DNA of 64,000 bases from Romboutsia sedimentorum (GTDB taxonomy: Bacteria > Bacillota > Clostridia > Peptostreptococcales > Peptostreptococcaceae), in NCBI RefSeq assembly GCF_030131845.1, contig NZ_JASKYM010000001.1, forward strand, positions 558,001 to 622,000, read 5' to 3'. How positions within the stretch are numbered: position 1 is the stretch's first letter; each line of letters opens with the position of its first letter. Positions 35,755 to 44,184 of the stretch are shown here, piece after piece. The translations under genes and the position numbers were made by a program. The notes beneath the pieces are model-generated. The model did no database searches, was not told the DNA's origin, and saw only the letters and a list, made by a program, of their open reading frames with translations.

Positions 35755-36594
35755 TTATAATACACTTATTAAAATTGCTCCCTTTGAAGTATATGTTCCC
35801 ATTACAGAACCAACTTCACTTATTGTAATATCTTCAAAGCTATTATTTTCAATCATCATTTCTTTAACTTTAAGTGCCTTTTCTAAACAATTAGAATGTC
35901 CTATTGCTAATACCTTTTTCTCGCCCTTAGCTATTTTTGAACTAACACTTTCAACTACCTTTTTAAGGCAATTATTTTCACCCCTAGCTTTATCAACTGG
36001 CTTAACTAATCCATCTACAACCTGAATTATCACCTTAAAGTTTAGAGCATTTATTAATTTTCCAGCTATCGGATTTACTCTTCCACCTTTTATAGCATTT
36101 TCTAGTGTTTCAAGTGAACCAAAGAATACTAAGTTATGTTTTATACTTTCTATTATTTGTACTATCTCCCTTAATGATTTACCCTCTTTAGCCAACTGAG
36201 CTGCTTTTACAACCAAAAGACCATGACCAACAGAACCACTTTGACTATCTATAACTTCAATTTCTTTTTTTTCATTCTCTTCTAAATACATTTTTTTTGC
36301 AAGTATTGCAGTTGAATAAGTTGCTGATAATTTTGATGCTATTGTAAAAACTAAGATTTCTTTTTCTTCACATTCATAACTTTTAGTAAACTTATCTGGT
36401 GAAGGACAAGATGTTTTTGGAAGTTCTTTAGACTCTCCCATTCTTTTATAGAAAATATCGTTATCCATTTCTCCATCAATGTATGTTTCATCTCCAAATG
36501 ATACATTTAACCCTATTACTCCAATGTTATATTTTTCTATTATATCTTTATTTAAATCGCACGAACTGTCTGTTATTATCTTTATTTTACTCAT
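35755..36594 (-). CDS. DegV-family fatty-acid-binding protein
   Basis: The 279-residue protein has the DegV two-domain fold: N-terminal KIITDSSCDLNKD, the lipid-site motif TSCPSPDKF, a conserved Ser/Thr-rich TIASKLSATYSTA and the C-terminal GHSNCLEKA. Family members (FakB) hold a fatty acid for phosphorylation by FakA and feed phospholipid synthesis. The gene is divergent from a TetR regulator, and a palindromic operator abuts its -35. This fits a lipid-responsive regulator (inference). Confidence 0.88.
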   Translation of the reverse strand: MSKIKIITDSSCDLNKDIIEKYNIGVIGLNVSFGDETYIDGEMDNDIFYKRMGESKELPKTSCPSPDKFTKSYECEEKEILVFTIASKLSATYSTAILAKKMYLEENEKKEIEVIDSQSGSVGHGLLVVKAAQLAKEGKSLREIVQIIESIKHNLVFFGSLETLENAIKGGRVNPIAGKLINALNFKVIIQVVDGLVKPVDKARGENNCLKKVVESVSSKIAKGEKKVLAIGHSNCLEKALKVKEMMIENNSFEDITISEVGSVMGTYTSKGAILISVL

Positions 36595-36632
36595 ATTTTT
36601 TCCTCACTTTATACATATGAATTTTTTATCTA

Positions 36633-36679
36633 TTTATATTAACTATTTTCATTTTTATCAATCAGTCAGTCGACCGACT
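36633..36679 (-). promoter_or_regulatory. degV promoter and TetR-type palindromic operator
   Basis: The operator AGTCAGTCGACCGACT (36664-36679) is palindromic with two mismatched positions. It touches a -35 TTGATA (36656-36661), which is 17 bases from a -10 TATAAA (36633-36638), all reading toward degV. The GTCGAC core with flanking half sites is the usual TetR-family operator shape. Confidence 0.75.
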
Positions 36680-36778
36680 TATACGTTTATTGTACCCTCA
36701 GTTATTTAAAAAGTCAACAATTAAAAAACTATTAACAGTAAGTGTAATAAACATTCTTTGATACAAAACTTAGCTTTA

Positions 36779-36807
36779 TTGACAATAATTTTTTATAAGT
36801 TTATAAT
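36779..36807 (+). promoter_or_regulatory. Perfect-consensus sigma-A promoter of the tetR-family gene
   Basis: TTGACA, 17-base spacer, TATAAT. The predicted start near 36814 excludes translation from the ATG at 36820 and supports the ATG at 36850. Confidence 0.85.
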
Positions 36808-36849
36808 TAATTTATTAAAATGGGAATTGTATGCAGAAAGGTTGATTTT

Positions 36850-37398
36850 ATGAAACCAATTGGTATGAAAGAAAATATTTTATTAACTGCTACAGAGTTA
36901 ATAACAAAAAATGGTATTAAAAATACTAGTTTAGCAGATATTGCAAAAGCTGTAGATATAAGTAAAGGTACTCTTTATTATCACTATTCTTCAAAGGATG
37001 ATTTAATATGTGATATTGCTAATATGCATTTAGAAATCATCACTAATACTGTTTTAGATTGTGTTCAAGGTGTTGAATCTAAAAATCCAAAAGATCAAAT
37101 GATAAATCTTATCCTAAAAAATATATCTTCTATTGAAGATCGTGGCCGTGTACATATGTATATTCTTTGTGAAGCAATAACTGGAAATGATACTTTAAAG
37201 GAGCAAATAAAAATCAAATACGTTGAGTGGCGAGAAACTCTTAAAAATGAGATTTTGAAAAGTGGAACAAAGGATTCAGAATCACTTTCATTTTTATTAG
37301 TATCTATTGTCGATGGGTTAGTTGTCCAGGGTTTATTTAAAACTGAAAAAATACCATTTGAGAATATTGCTAATTTTTTAGTTAACCACTGGTGTTAA
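36850..37398 (+). CDS. TetR-family transcriptional regulator
   Basis: The 182-residue regulator has an N-terminal helix-turn-helix (TSLADIAKAVDISKGTLYYHYSSKDDLI) and an all-helical ligand domain. The ATG at 36850 is chosen because AAAGG precedes it and the promoter start point lies too close to the ATG at 36820. It is divergent from degV, with a palindromic operator at the degV promoter. It is likely a repressor of degV responding to an acyl or lipid ligand, though the ligand is not visible from sequence. Confidence 0.88.
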   Translation: MKPIGMKENILLTATELITKNGIKNTSLADIAKAVDISKGTLYYHYSSKDDLICDIANMHLEIITNTVLDCVQGVESKNPKDQMINLILKNISSIEDRGRVHMYILCEAITGNDTLKEQIKIKYVEWRETLKNEILKSGTKDSESLSFLLVSIVDGLVVQGLFKTEKIPFENIANFLVNHWC

Positions 37399-37402
37399 TT
37401 TT

Positions 37403-37448
37403 AAATAGCCATCAAACTATTTTGTAAATTAGTCTGATGGCTATTTTT
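37403..37448 (+). terminator. Terminator of the tetR-family gene
   Basis: A perfect 12-bp stem AAATAGCCATCA / TGATGGCTATTT is followed by a T run. Confidence 0.85.
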
Positions 37449-37486
37449 AAATTTATAATCTAATAAAAAATACATTAAGTCTTTAA

Positions 37487-37789
37487 TTAGTCTTCAAATA
37501 TAGTATTTTCAGTTTTCCATTGTAACAATTTTATATACAACCAAAATCCATATATACCAAGAGTTATGATAGTTAATATCCACCATTTAATATAATGTAG
37601 AAATAAACTAGAGCCACTACCAACAAAGTTTAACCTTCTACCTTCTATAACAGTATTTTCAGCTTCCCATTTATATTTTATACACATACCCCACGGTGCA
37701 GCTATCCCAAAAGTAACAAAAGTTATTGCCCAAGCTAATATATTAACTCCTATAAGACCTAATAAACTACCTTCAAATCTTGATTTCAT
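37487..37789 (-). CDS. Small DUF898 (YjgN-like) membrane protein
   Basis: The 100-residue protein has two membrane segments (about 8-30 and 65-88). The repeated pattern 'small loop, PWGMCIKYKWEAENTVIEGRRLNFVGSG' is typical of DUF898 modules. Function is unknown. Upstream lies an 11-bp-phased CTTAAAT repeat identical in type to that before the ABC exporter operon, suggesting control by the adjacent response regulator. Confidence 0.7.
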   Translation of the reverse strand: MKSRFEGSLLGLIGVNILAWAITFVTFGIAAPWGMCIKYKWEAENTVIEGRRLNFVGSGSSLFLHYIKWWILTIITLGIYGFWLYIKLLQWKTENTIFED

Positions 37790-37876
37790 ATTGTTCTCCT
37801 CCTATTTATGTCAGTGCTTATATTAGATATTATATTGTATTTTCAAATCAAAGTATATAAACTGAGACTTAATTAA

Positions 37877-37896
37877 ATCTTAAATAAACCTTAAAT
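37877..37896 (-). promoter_or_regulatory. Response-regulator box before the DUF898 gene
   Basis: Direct repeats ATCTTAAAT (37877-37885) and ACCTTAAAT (37888-37896) are one helical turn (11 bases) apart. They match the pair at 42967-42986 and lie just past the kinase gene stop, upstream of DUF898. Confidence 0.5.
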
Positions 37897-37902
37897 CTAA
37901 TA

Positions 37903-39318
37903 TTATAAAATTATTTCAATCACTGTACCTTTTCCAATTTCGCTACTTATATTTATCTCACCATAATGTGCACTTACAATTTCTTTTGCTATAGCCATTC
38001 CAAGCCCTGATCCTTTATGAGCTTCACCTGTATTAGTGCCCCTATAGTATCTTTCAAATATGTATTTTAATTCAGCTTCACTTATACCTTCTCCATTATC
38101 AGAAATTAGTATATGTACTTTTTCTTTTTGAAAAACGCTAACAGATATGCTTGTTTTTTCACTATTGTGAACCAATGCATTATATATAAGATTATTTATC
38201 ACTCTTCTTATAAGAGTTTTATCTATATTGACCATTATAGATGGCTTACTTTCCTTAAATTCGATATCTCTTTCACTATATTTAGGATCATTAAATATAT
38301 CTATAACGCAATCTTTCACTATATTTACAATATTCGCTTCTTCTTTATTGATTGATGATTTGTTATTTTTCAATTTCATTGTTAAGTTTAAATCATCTAC
38401 TAATTCTTTTATATAATCAGCTTTTTTATTAATTATACTAGCATAATTTTTTATCTCTTCTGATGAGAAATCATAATCCTCTTCTAAAACTTCTGCATAT
38501 CCTTTTATAGAAGATAGTGGTGTTTTTATATCATGAGAAATATTTGCAATCCAATCTTCTCTCATTTGTTCTACTTTTTTTCTTTCCATTTCATTATTTT
38601 TTAATCTATCAGATAAATTATTTAGTTTACCAAATACCTTAGCGTATATTCCATTTTCTTTATAATAAACATCATAATTACCACTAGATAAATCATCAAC
38701 TCCGCTTATAATTTTTTTAACTGGTTTTGTAAGTCCCTTACTAAATATATATCCAAATATAATAGCTACAATAAAGTCCATAACAATTATAGTAATGATA
38801 GCATATTTTATAAGATTTTTCATAACATCCGTTTCTGTTATAAATATAAACTTTTGCAATGCTCTCATAGGAAATCCTATTAAATAGGTGTAATTATTAT
38901 CATCTAAAGTTTTGTCTCCTACTAATATTTGAGAACCACCTCCAAAGCCACTAGCATATTTATAACCATTTATAAGTTCTATTGGAGTGTGCTTTTCTTT
39001 AATATCTTTTGGCTTATTATAACTATATACTTCTTTGGAATTTTCATCTAAAATCTGTATCCACAACTTATTTTTGTCTAAATATTCTTTTCCTTTATTC
39101 TGTATTTGTAAATCTTTATTTTCATCAATTTGTATATATTGCTTAAACTCTCTCACATAATATTCAGCAACATAATTTCCACCGAACTCGTTCTGTGCGC
39201 TAATACTATCATTAAACATCAAAGCAAATACTACTACTATATTTAATATAACTACTAAAGTCGCTACTATAGCTATACTTAAAACATATCTTAAGGTTAA
39301 TTTCCACTTCATCTTCAT
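37903..39318 (-). CDS. Sensor histidine kinase paired with an ABC exporter
   Basis: The 471-residue kinase has membrane segments near 12-34 and 168-190 framing an extracellular domain of about 130 residues. A HAMP-like linker, HisKA box NISHDIKTPLSSIKGYAEVL and HATPase motifs DNGEGIS and GSGLGMAIAKEI follow. It starts three bases after the response-regulator stop. Together with the upstream ABC-2 genes it looks like an antimicrobial- or envelope-stress sensing module; the inducer is not known. Confidence 0.92.
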   Translation of the reverse strand: MKMKWKLTLRYVLSIAIVATLVVILNIVVVFALMFNDSISAQNEFGGNYVAEYYVREFKQYIQIDENKDLQIQNKGKEYLDKNKLWIQILDENSKEVYSYNKPKDIKEKHTPIELINGYKYASGFGGGSQILVGDKTLDDNNYTYLIGFPMRALQKFIFITETDVMKNLIKYAIITIIVMDFIVAIIFGYIFSKGLTKPVKKIISGVDDLSSGNYDVYYKENGIYAKVFGKLNNLSDRLKNNEMERKKVEQMREDWIANISHDIKTPLSSIKGYAEVLEEDYDFSSEEIKNYASIINKKADYIKELVDDLNLTMKLKNNKSSINKEEANIVNIVKDCVIDIFNDPKYSERDIEFKESKPSIMVNIDKTLIRRVINNLIYNALVHNSEKTSISVSVFQKEKVHILISDNGEGISEAELKYIFERYYRGTNTGEAHKGSGLGMAIAKEIVSAHYGEINISSEIGKGTVIEIIL

Positions 39319-39320
39319 AA

Positions 39321-40043
39321 TTACTCATCCTTAAATATTAATTTATAACCTAATCCTTTTACATTTACAATATATTTAGGCTTAGACGGGTTTTCTTCTA
39401 TTTTTTCTCTAAGTCTTCTTATATGAACCATTATAGTATTGTCAAAACCTATAAAATCCTCTCCCCAAACTTCATCGCAAAATTTTTCTTTACTTATTAT
39501 TTGATTTTTATGTTTCATCATATATAAAAACATTTTGTATTCCTTTGGTTTTAAATCTATTATTATTCCATTTTTTCTTACTTCAATCTTTTGTTCATCT
39601 ATTTCAAATGGTCCAAATTTTATTTTAGTTTCTTGATTTTCTTTATTAATATCATTTACCATCATATTTCTTCTAAGTTGAATTTTAACTCTTAAAGCAA
39701 CTTCTCTTGGACTAAATGGCTTTGTTATATAATCATCCCCACCTATAGCAAGTCCCATTAATCTGTCTAACTCCTCCCCCTTTGCTGACAAAAATAATAT
39801 TGGTATATTAGAAGTTTTTCTTATTGTCTTACATATGTCATAACCTTCCATATCAGGTAGCATTACATCAAGTATTGCCAACTCAGGATTTTCCTCTTTA
39901 AATATTTCTATTGCCATTTTTCCAGTTTCAGCAGTATATATATTTTCAAATCCTTCTTTTTTTAATACCATTTTTAATAAATCTAAAATCTCAACTTCAT
40001 CATCTACTATAAGTATTTTACTTTTTTTTATGTTAACGTTCAT
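39321..40043 (-). CDS. OmpR-family response regulator of the ABC exporter module
   Basis: The 240-residue regulator has phospho-acceptor D59 in AILDVMLPD, a conserved Lys in SAKGEE, and a winged helix ending NTIMVHIRRLREKIE. Its ribosome site partly overlaps an 8-bp inverted repeat (40044-40051 with 40089-40096), which may modulate translation. Likely targets are the ABC operon and DUF898 gene, which share CTTAAAT direct repeats. Confidence 0.92.
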   Translation of the reverse strand: MNVNIKKSKILIVDDEVEILDLLKMVLKKEGFENIYTAETGKMAIEIFKEENPELAILDVMLPDMEGYDICKTIRKTSNIPILFLSAKGEELDRLMGLAIGGDDYITKPFSPREVALRVKIQLRRNMMVNDINKENQETKIKFGPFEIDEQKIEVRKNGIIIDLKPKEYKMFLYMMKHKNQIISKEKFCDEVWGEDFIGFDNTIMVHIRRLREKIEENPSKPKYIVNVKGLGYKLIFKDE

Positions 40044-40195
40044 AATAGCCTCCCATTTATTATCTTTATAACTTAGTATACCAAAAAAAGGCTATTTCAA
40101 AATATAATAATTTTATAATCAAGTTTAGAAAAGAACTTTTTTTAGTTCAATAACTAAATTAAATAAAAACTATATTTTAAAATGCCCTATTTATA

Positions 40196-40957
40196 TTATC
40201 TTTCTTTTAAAAATGATTTTTTAGCTAAGTTATAAAATATTACTAACCCTAATGCTACAACAATACCAAATACTATCCATGTACTTATAGGAGCTTTATA
40301 TCTTACAAGCTGCGCACTATACATTCCCCATAAAGGTGTATTTGTAAATATCTTAGTGTTTGAAACCCAGTTTGCTAATAGATATGGAGCTCCCATTAAA
40401 AGACCACCAAATATAAACGGTATCGCAGCTCCCTTACTTATAGATGATAAAAACAATCCTAAACCTGCAAATAAGAATGAACCCAATATTATAGTTAAGA
40501 TAATTATTAATAACATTTGTAATACACTTATATCTACTCCACTATTTCCAAAATACCATAAACTCTTTAATTTTAAATTTAGTCCTTCAAATTTGAATTT
40601 CATCATAGCTTTTGCTACCATTAAAAATAAAATTGATAAATTTATTATACTAGCAGATATACCATTAGCTATAAACTTTCCTAAAACTAATTGTTTTTTC
40701 CCATTTTTACTAGCCTTTATAAGACCATCCATATTAGAATTATATTCTAATACAAAACTTCCTGCAAACATGCTAAACATAGCAAGTCCCATTATCGGTG
40801 CCAATCCATAATATTTAGAAAATATGTCTGCATAAACATCATTTAAACTAAACGTAGTGCGTATTGAACTATATGCTAAAAATAATCCTAATGCCCAAAG
40901 TATAAATACCCCTGGCTTAAAGCTTTTCTTAATTTCCCATTTTATAACTGAAAACAT
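40196..40957 (-). CDS. ABC-2 type transporter permease
   Basis: The 253-residue protein has about six membrane segments and the short soluble N-terminus (FSVIKWEIKKSFKPGVFIL) typical of ABC-2 permeases of bacteriocin- or lantibiotic-immunity and multidrug exporters. It lies three bases after the ATPase gene. It forms a heteromeric exporter with the ATPase and the larger permease encoded upstream. Confidence 0.82.
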   Translation of the reverse strand: MFSVIKWEIKKSFKPGVFILWALGLFLAYSSIRTTFSLNDVYADIFSKYYGLAPIMGLAMFSMFAGSFVLEYNSNMDGLIKASKNGKKQLVLGKFIANGISASIINLSILFLMVAKAMMKFKFEGLNLKLKSLWYFGNSGVDISVLQMLLIIILTIILGSFLFAGLGLFLSSISKGAAIPFIFGGLLMGAPYLLANWVSNTKIFTNTPLWGMYSAQLVRYKAPISTWIVFGIVVALGLVIFYNLAKKSFLKER

Positions 40958-40959
40958 GA

Positions 40960-41847
40960 TTATACCTCCCTCGCATCTTCTAAGTCAAAGTAAAACATAT
41001 ATACATCTTCAAATCTTTGTTTTGTTATCTCTATATTTTCATAATTTGGTTTATTTTCACTTATAAATCTTATACTTGTGTCTTCTATCCCTCTATTTAT
41101 GTTTACTACTTTATAATTTTTTTGAATTTCATTTACAATACTTTCATCAGTTGTAGTTACTGTATATACCTTACCAGCCATATCTTCAAGTATTTGTTTA
41201 TGTGTCCCTTGAAGTAAAACTTTACCGTCCTTTATCATTATAGTTTCTTTTGCAACAGATTCTATATCAGATATTATATGTGTTGAAAGTATAACTATAG
41301 TGTCCTTACCTATTTGAGATAGAAGGTTTCTAAATCTAGTTCTTTCCTGTGGATCAAGTCCTGCTGTTGGCTCATCTAATATAAGAACTTTTGGATTATT
41401 TAAAAGAGCTTGGGCAATACCTACTCTTCTTTTCATTCCTCCTGAGAATTTTGAAACTAGTTTATTTGAAACTTCAGATAACCCAACTAACTTTAAAAGT
41501 TCATCAACTCTTTTTTTACTTGTATTTTTGTCCATTCCCTTAAGAGCTGCCATATACATTAAGAAATCCTTAGCTTTAAAATTTTTGTATGCGTCAAAGT
41601 CTTGTGGAAGATATCCAACTAACTCTCTATAATTTTCATCTAAGCTTTGTATATCTTTATTGTTATATAATATTTTTCCACTTGAAGGCTTTGTTATAGT
41701 TGCCATTTGTTTCATTAAAGTTGACTTACCTGCACCATTTGGACCTAAAAGCCCATATACGCCACTTTCTAATTTCAAGTCTATATTTTCATTAGCATTT
41801 TTATGCTTATATGTTTTAGTTACATTTTTTAATTCTAATACATTCAT
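40960..41847 (-). CDS. ABC transporter ATP-binding protein
   Basis: The 295-residue ATPase has Walker A GPNGAGKST (about 34-42), the signature FSGGMKRRVGIAQ and Walker B VLILDEPTAGLDP. The C-terminal extension of about 80 residues matches exporters for peptides or drugs. It is co-transcribed between two ABC-2 permeases. A TAGGAGG ribosome site supports the start. Confidence 0.92.
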   Translation of the reverse strand: MNVLELKNVTKTYKHKNANENIDLKLESGVYGLLGPNGAGKSTLMKQMATITKPSSGKILYNNKDIQSLDENYRELVGYLPQDFDAYKNFKAKDFLMYMAALKGMDKNTSKKRVDELLKLVGLSEVSNKLVSKFSGGMKRRVGIAQALLNNPKVLILDEPTAGLDPQERTRFRNLLSQIGKDTIVILSTHIISDIESVAKETIMIKDGKVLLQGTHKQILEDMAGKVYTVTTTDESIVNEIQKNYKVVNINRGIEDTSIRFISENKPNYENIEITKQRFEDVYMFYFDLEDAREV

Positions 41848-41887
41848 TTTTATTTCCTCCTAATAGTCCTTTATATAAATTTTTATT

Positions 41888-42898
41888 TTATTTAGTTAAA
41901 ACTTTTTTAATACAATAAACATTTCCGAGTATTGAAACTAATATTATTGCTACATAGCCGATTATACATAAACTAGATATGTCAAATGACTTTGATAAAA
42001 TATTTATAGTCCCATTGTAAAATCCACTAATTTTACTCATTCCTATCATTACATCTACATAATTTCCTAAACTTACTAACGTTAACACTGTAGATGGTAA
42101 AAACTTAAACATTGGTAATATTTTTCCAATAGCTATAAATCCAACAGACATCCCTATAGATTTAACTGAGTTATTACTTACGAATGAACATAATAGAGAT
42201 ACTATTGATATTCCAGTTAACATTAATGTAGATGTTATCATTTTGCTTATAACGTATTGGTTTATTGTCATATTTTTAATTAATATTGCTATATCAGATA
42301 TTCTATAAGCTTGCAAGTTTCCATTTAAGGGCTGACCATATTGAATATAGGTTATTAAAGATGTACCTCCAATATATATACCATATAGTACTATAGGTAG
42401 AAATATTGCTATTGCTAACTTTGAATATAGTACTTTTTCTTTGCTTTTAGACGATAATATAATACTTGAAACATTAGATAATTGCTCTTCTATATATAAA
42501 TTTGAAGATATCATAACAATTATTATTGTCATTATAACAATCGATAGTCCAAAATCCATTCTATGAGATAAGACCTTATAAAAATTAACATCCTGGTATT
42601 TAACCCCATTATCTAATTTAAGTTTTTCCTTTGACATTTCACTTACTTCTTTATCAAGTGATATAGATTTAGACAAACTACTTATCTCATCTATCTTACT
42701 TTTTAATTTTTCATTTGCAATTACTTCTTTACTTCTTTGATCTACGAAATATTCATTTTTACTTTCGTTAAAATATTCATTTTGTGTCTCTAGCATTGGC
42801 TTCATAAAACTTATTTGTAAAAATAGTATTATCATTAAAACTAGTGCTATTATATTACTTTTTTCTTTTATAATTTTTTTAAGTTCCCATTTAATCAT
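41888..42898 (-). CDS. ABC-2 type transporter permease, large subunit
   Basis: The 336-residue protein has a first membrane segment (about 15-32), an extracellular charged domain (to about 105) and five further segments. It is the first gene of the exporter operon. The response-regulator-type box 42967-42986 overlaps its putative -35. The extracellular loop may bind the exported or sensed compound. Confidence 0.8.
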   Translation of the reverse strand: MIKWELKKIIKEKSNIIALVLMIILFLQISFMKPMLETQNEYFNESKNEYFVDQRSKEVIANEKLKSKIDEISSLSKSISLDKEVSEMSKEKLKLDNGVKYQDVNFYKVLSHRMDFGLSIVIMTIIIVMISSNLYIEEQLSNVSSIILSSKSKEKVLYSKLAIAIFLPIVLYGIYIGGTSLITYIQYGQPLNGNLQAYRISDIAILIKNMTINQYVISKMITSTLMLTGISIVSLLCSFVSNNSVKSIGMSVGFIAIGKILPMFKFLPSTVLTLVSLGNYVDVMIGMSKISGFYNGTINILSKSFDISSLCIIGYVAIILVSILGNVYCIKKVLTK

Positions 42899-42954
42899 TT
42901 TTTATGCTCCTTTCTCTTTATCATGATATTAGTATATAACTCCAAGTTTAACTT

Positions 42955-42986
42955 ATTATAAACTTAACCTTAAATAAACCTTAAAT
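42955..42986 (-). promoter_or_regulatory. Response-regulator box and -10 of the ABC exporter operon
   Basis: Direct repeats ACCTTAAAT at 42967-42975 and 42978-42986 (11-base period) overlap the -35 position of a promoter with a minus-strand TATAAT at 42955-42960. Confidence 0.6.
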
Positions 42987-43031
42987 AAAAAAAATCATAA
43001 AAAATCTGTAGATAACTTGATCTAAAGTTTT

Positions 43032-43991
43032 TTATATTTCTATTGTACTTTCATCTATATATCTAAAATCTTTTCTTTTTTCTTTTAAATCATTAACCAG
43101 TTTTATTAATGTTAAATCTTTTTGTTTTGCTTCTATCATAACATCAAAATCTTTATCTACATTTTGTTTAACGAAATCTAAAAATTCTATAAATGCATCT
43201 ACATCTATATAGTCTGAATGTTTTCTATCATTTTCAAATTCTCTAGGACTAGAAAAATGTATTTTAGGAGGTAAGCTTTCGTTTTTCCATGTATCAAAAA
43301 TTCTTCCTAATAAATCTTTTAAATCCTCACCTTCATTATTACAATTATAATGATGAACATCTAAAACCATCGGCAAATTAGTTGCCTCACATATTTCTAA
43401 CACTTCTTTAGCTGTAAAGCTTTTATCATCATTTTCAAGTATTAATCTATTTTTAATACGACTTGGAAATTTTTCTAGATTATCTATAAATCTTTTTATA
43501 GATTGTTCTTTTCCACCTCTCGCACCACCAATATGAATTACCATCTTTCCATCTTCATAATTCATATCTTCAAATATATCAACTTGAATATTTAAATTTC
43601 TTATAGTGTTTTTTACTACATTTTCCTTATCACTATTTATTACATTAAACTGATCAGGATGGGCATCTATCCTAATATTGTTTTCTTTTATTATTTTACC
43701 AATATATTTAAAATCATCTTTAAAATATTTTCTAAAATCCCACATTACATCTGGATGTGTAGCTAACGGTATTAAATTTGATGTTAATCTATAAAAGTGT
43801 AAATTATTTTCAATATTATAGTTTAATATCTGCTCTAATGCTTTTATATTTGAATATGTTACTATTTCTAATTTTTTTAATCTTTCTTCTTCACTATTTA
43901 TATTTATGTATCTTTTAAAAGTTACTGTACTTGATGAAGTTACTTTTTCTAAATTTAGTGCTATTGCTACATATCCTAGTCTTACTTTCAT
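43032..43991 (-). CDS. uvsE: UV DNA damage endonuclease UvsE
   Basis: The 319-residue TIM-barrel endonuclease shows the N-terminal RLGYVAIAL, DAHPDQFNVINS with metal-binding His residues, HIGGARGGK and LDVHHYNCNN. It nicks DNA 5' to UV photoproducts, an excision route common in spore formers. It stands alone and is divergent from spoVB. Confidence 0.93.
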   Translation of the reverse strand: MKVRLGYVAIALNLEKVTSSSTVTFKRYININSEEERLKKLEIVTYSNIKALEQILNYNIENNLHFYRLTSNLIPLATHPDVMWDFRKYFKDDFKYIGKIIKENNIRIDAHPDQFNVINSDKENVVKNTIRNLNIQVDIFEDMNYEDGKMVIHIGGARGGKEQSIKRFIDNLEKFPSRIKNRLILENDDKSFTAKEVLEICEATNLPMVLDVHHYNCNNEGEDLKDLLGRIFDTWKNESLPPKIHFSSPREFENDRKHSDYIDVDAFIEFLDFVKQNVDKDFDVMIEAKQKDLTLIKLVNDLKEKRKDFRYIDESTIEI

Positions 43992-44184
43992 TTTATTTTC
44001 TCCTTAATGTTTTATAATCATATTTTTACTTTTATTAAGCTTTGCTATTCTTTAATTATCTAAATACGCTTAAATATAATTTTATACTTAATATTCTTAT
44101 TTGTATAATATTTAATATTAACATTTCATATATATGAACATGCTTGTTTTTAAGTATTTACTTTAACTTACGGGAGATGAATTT

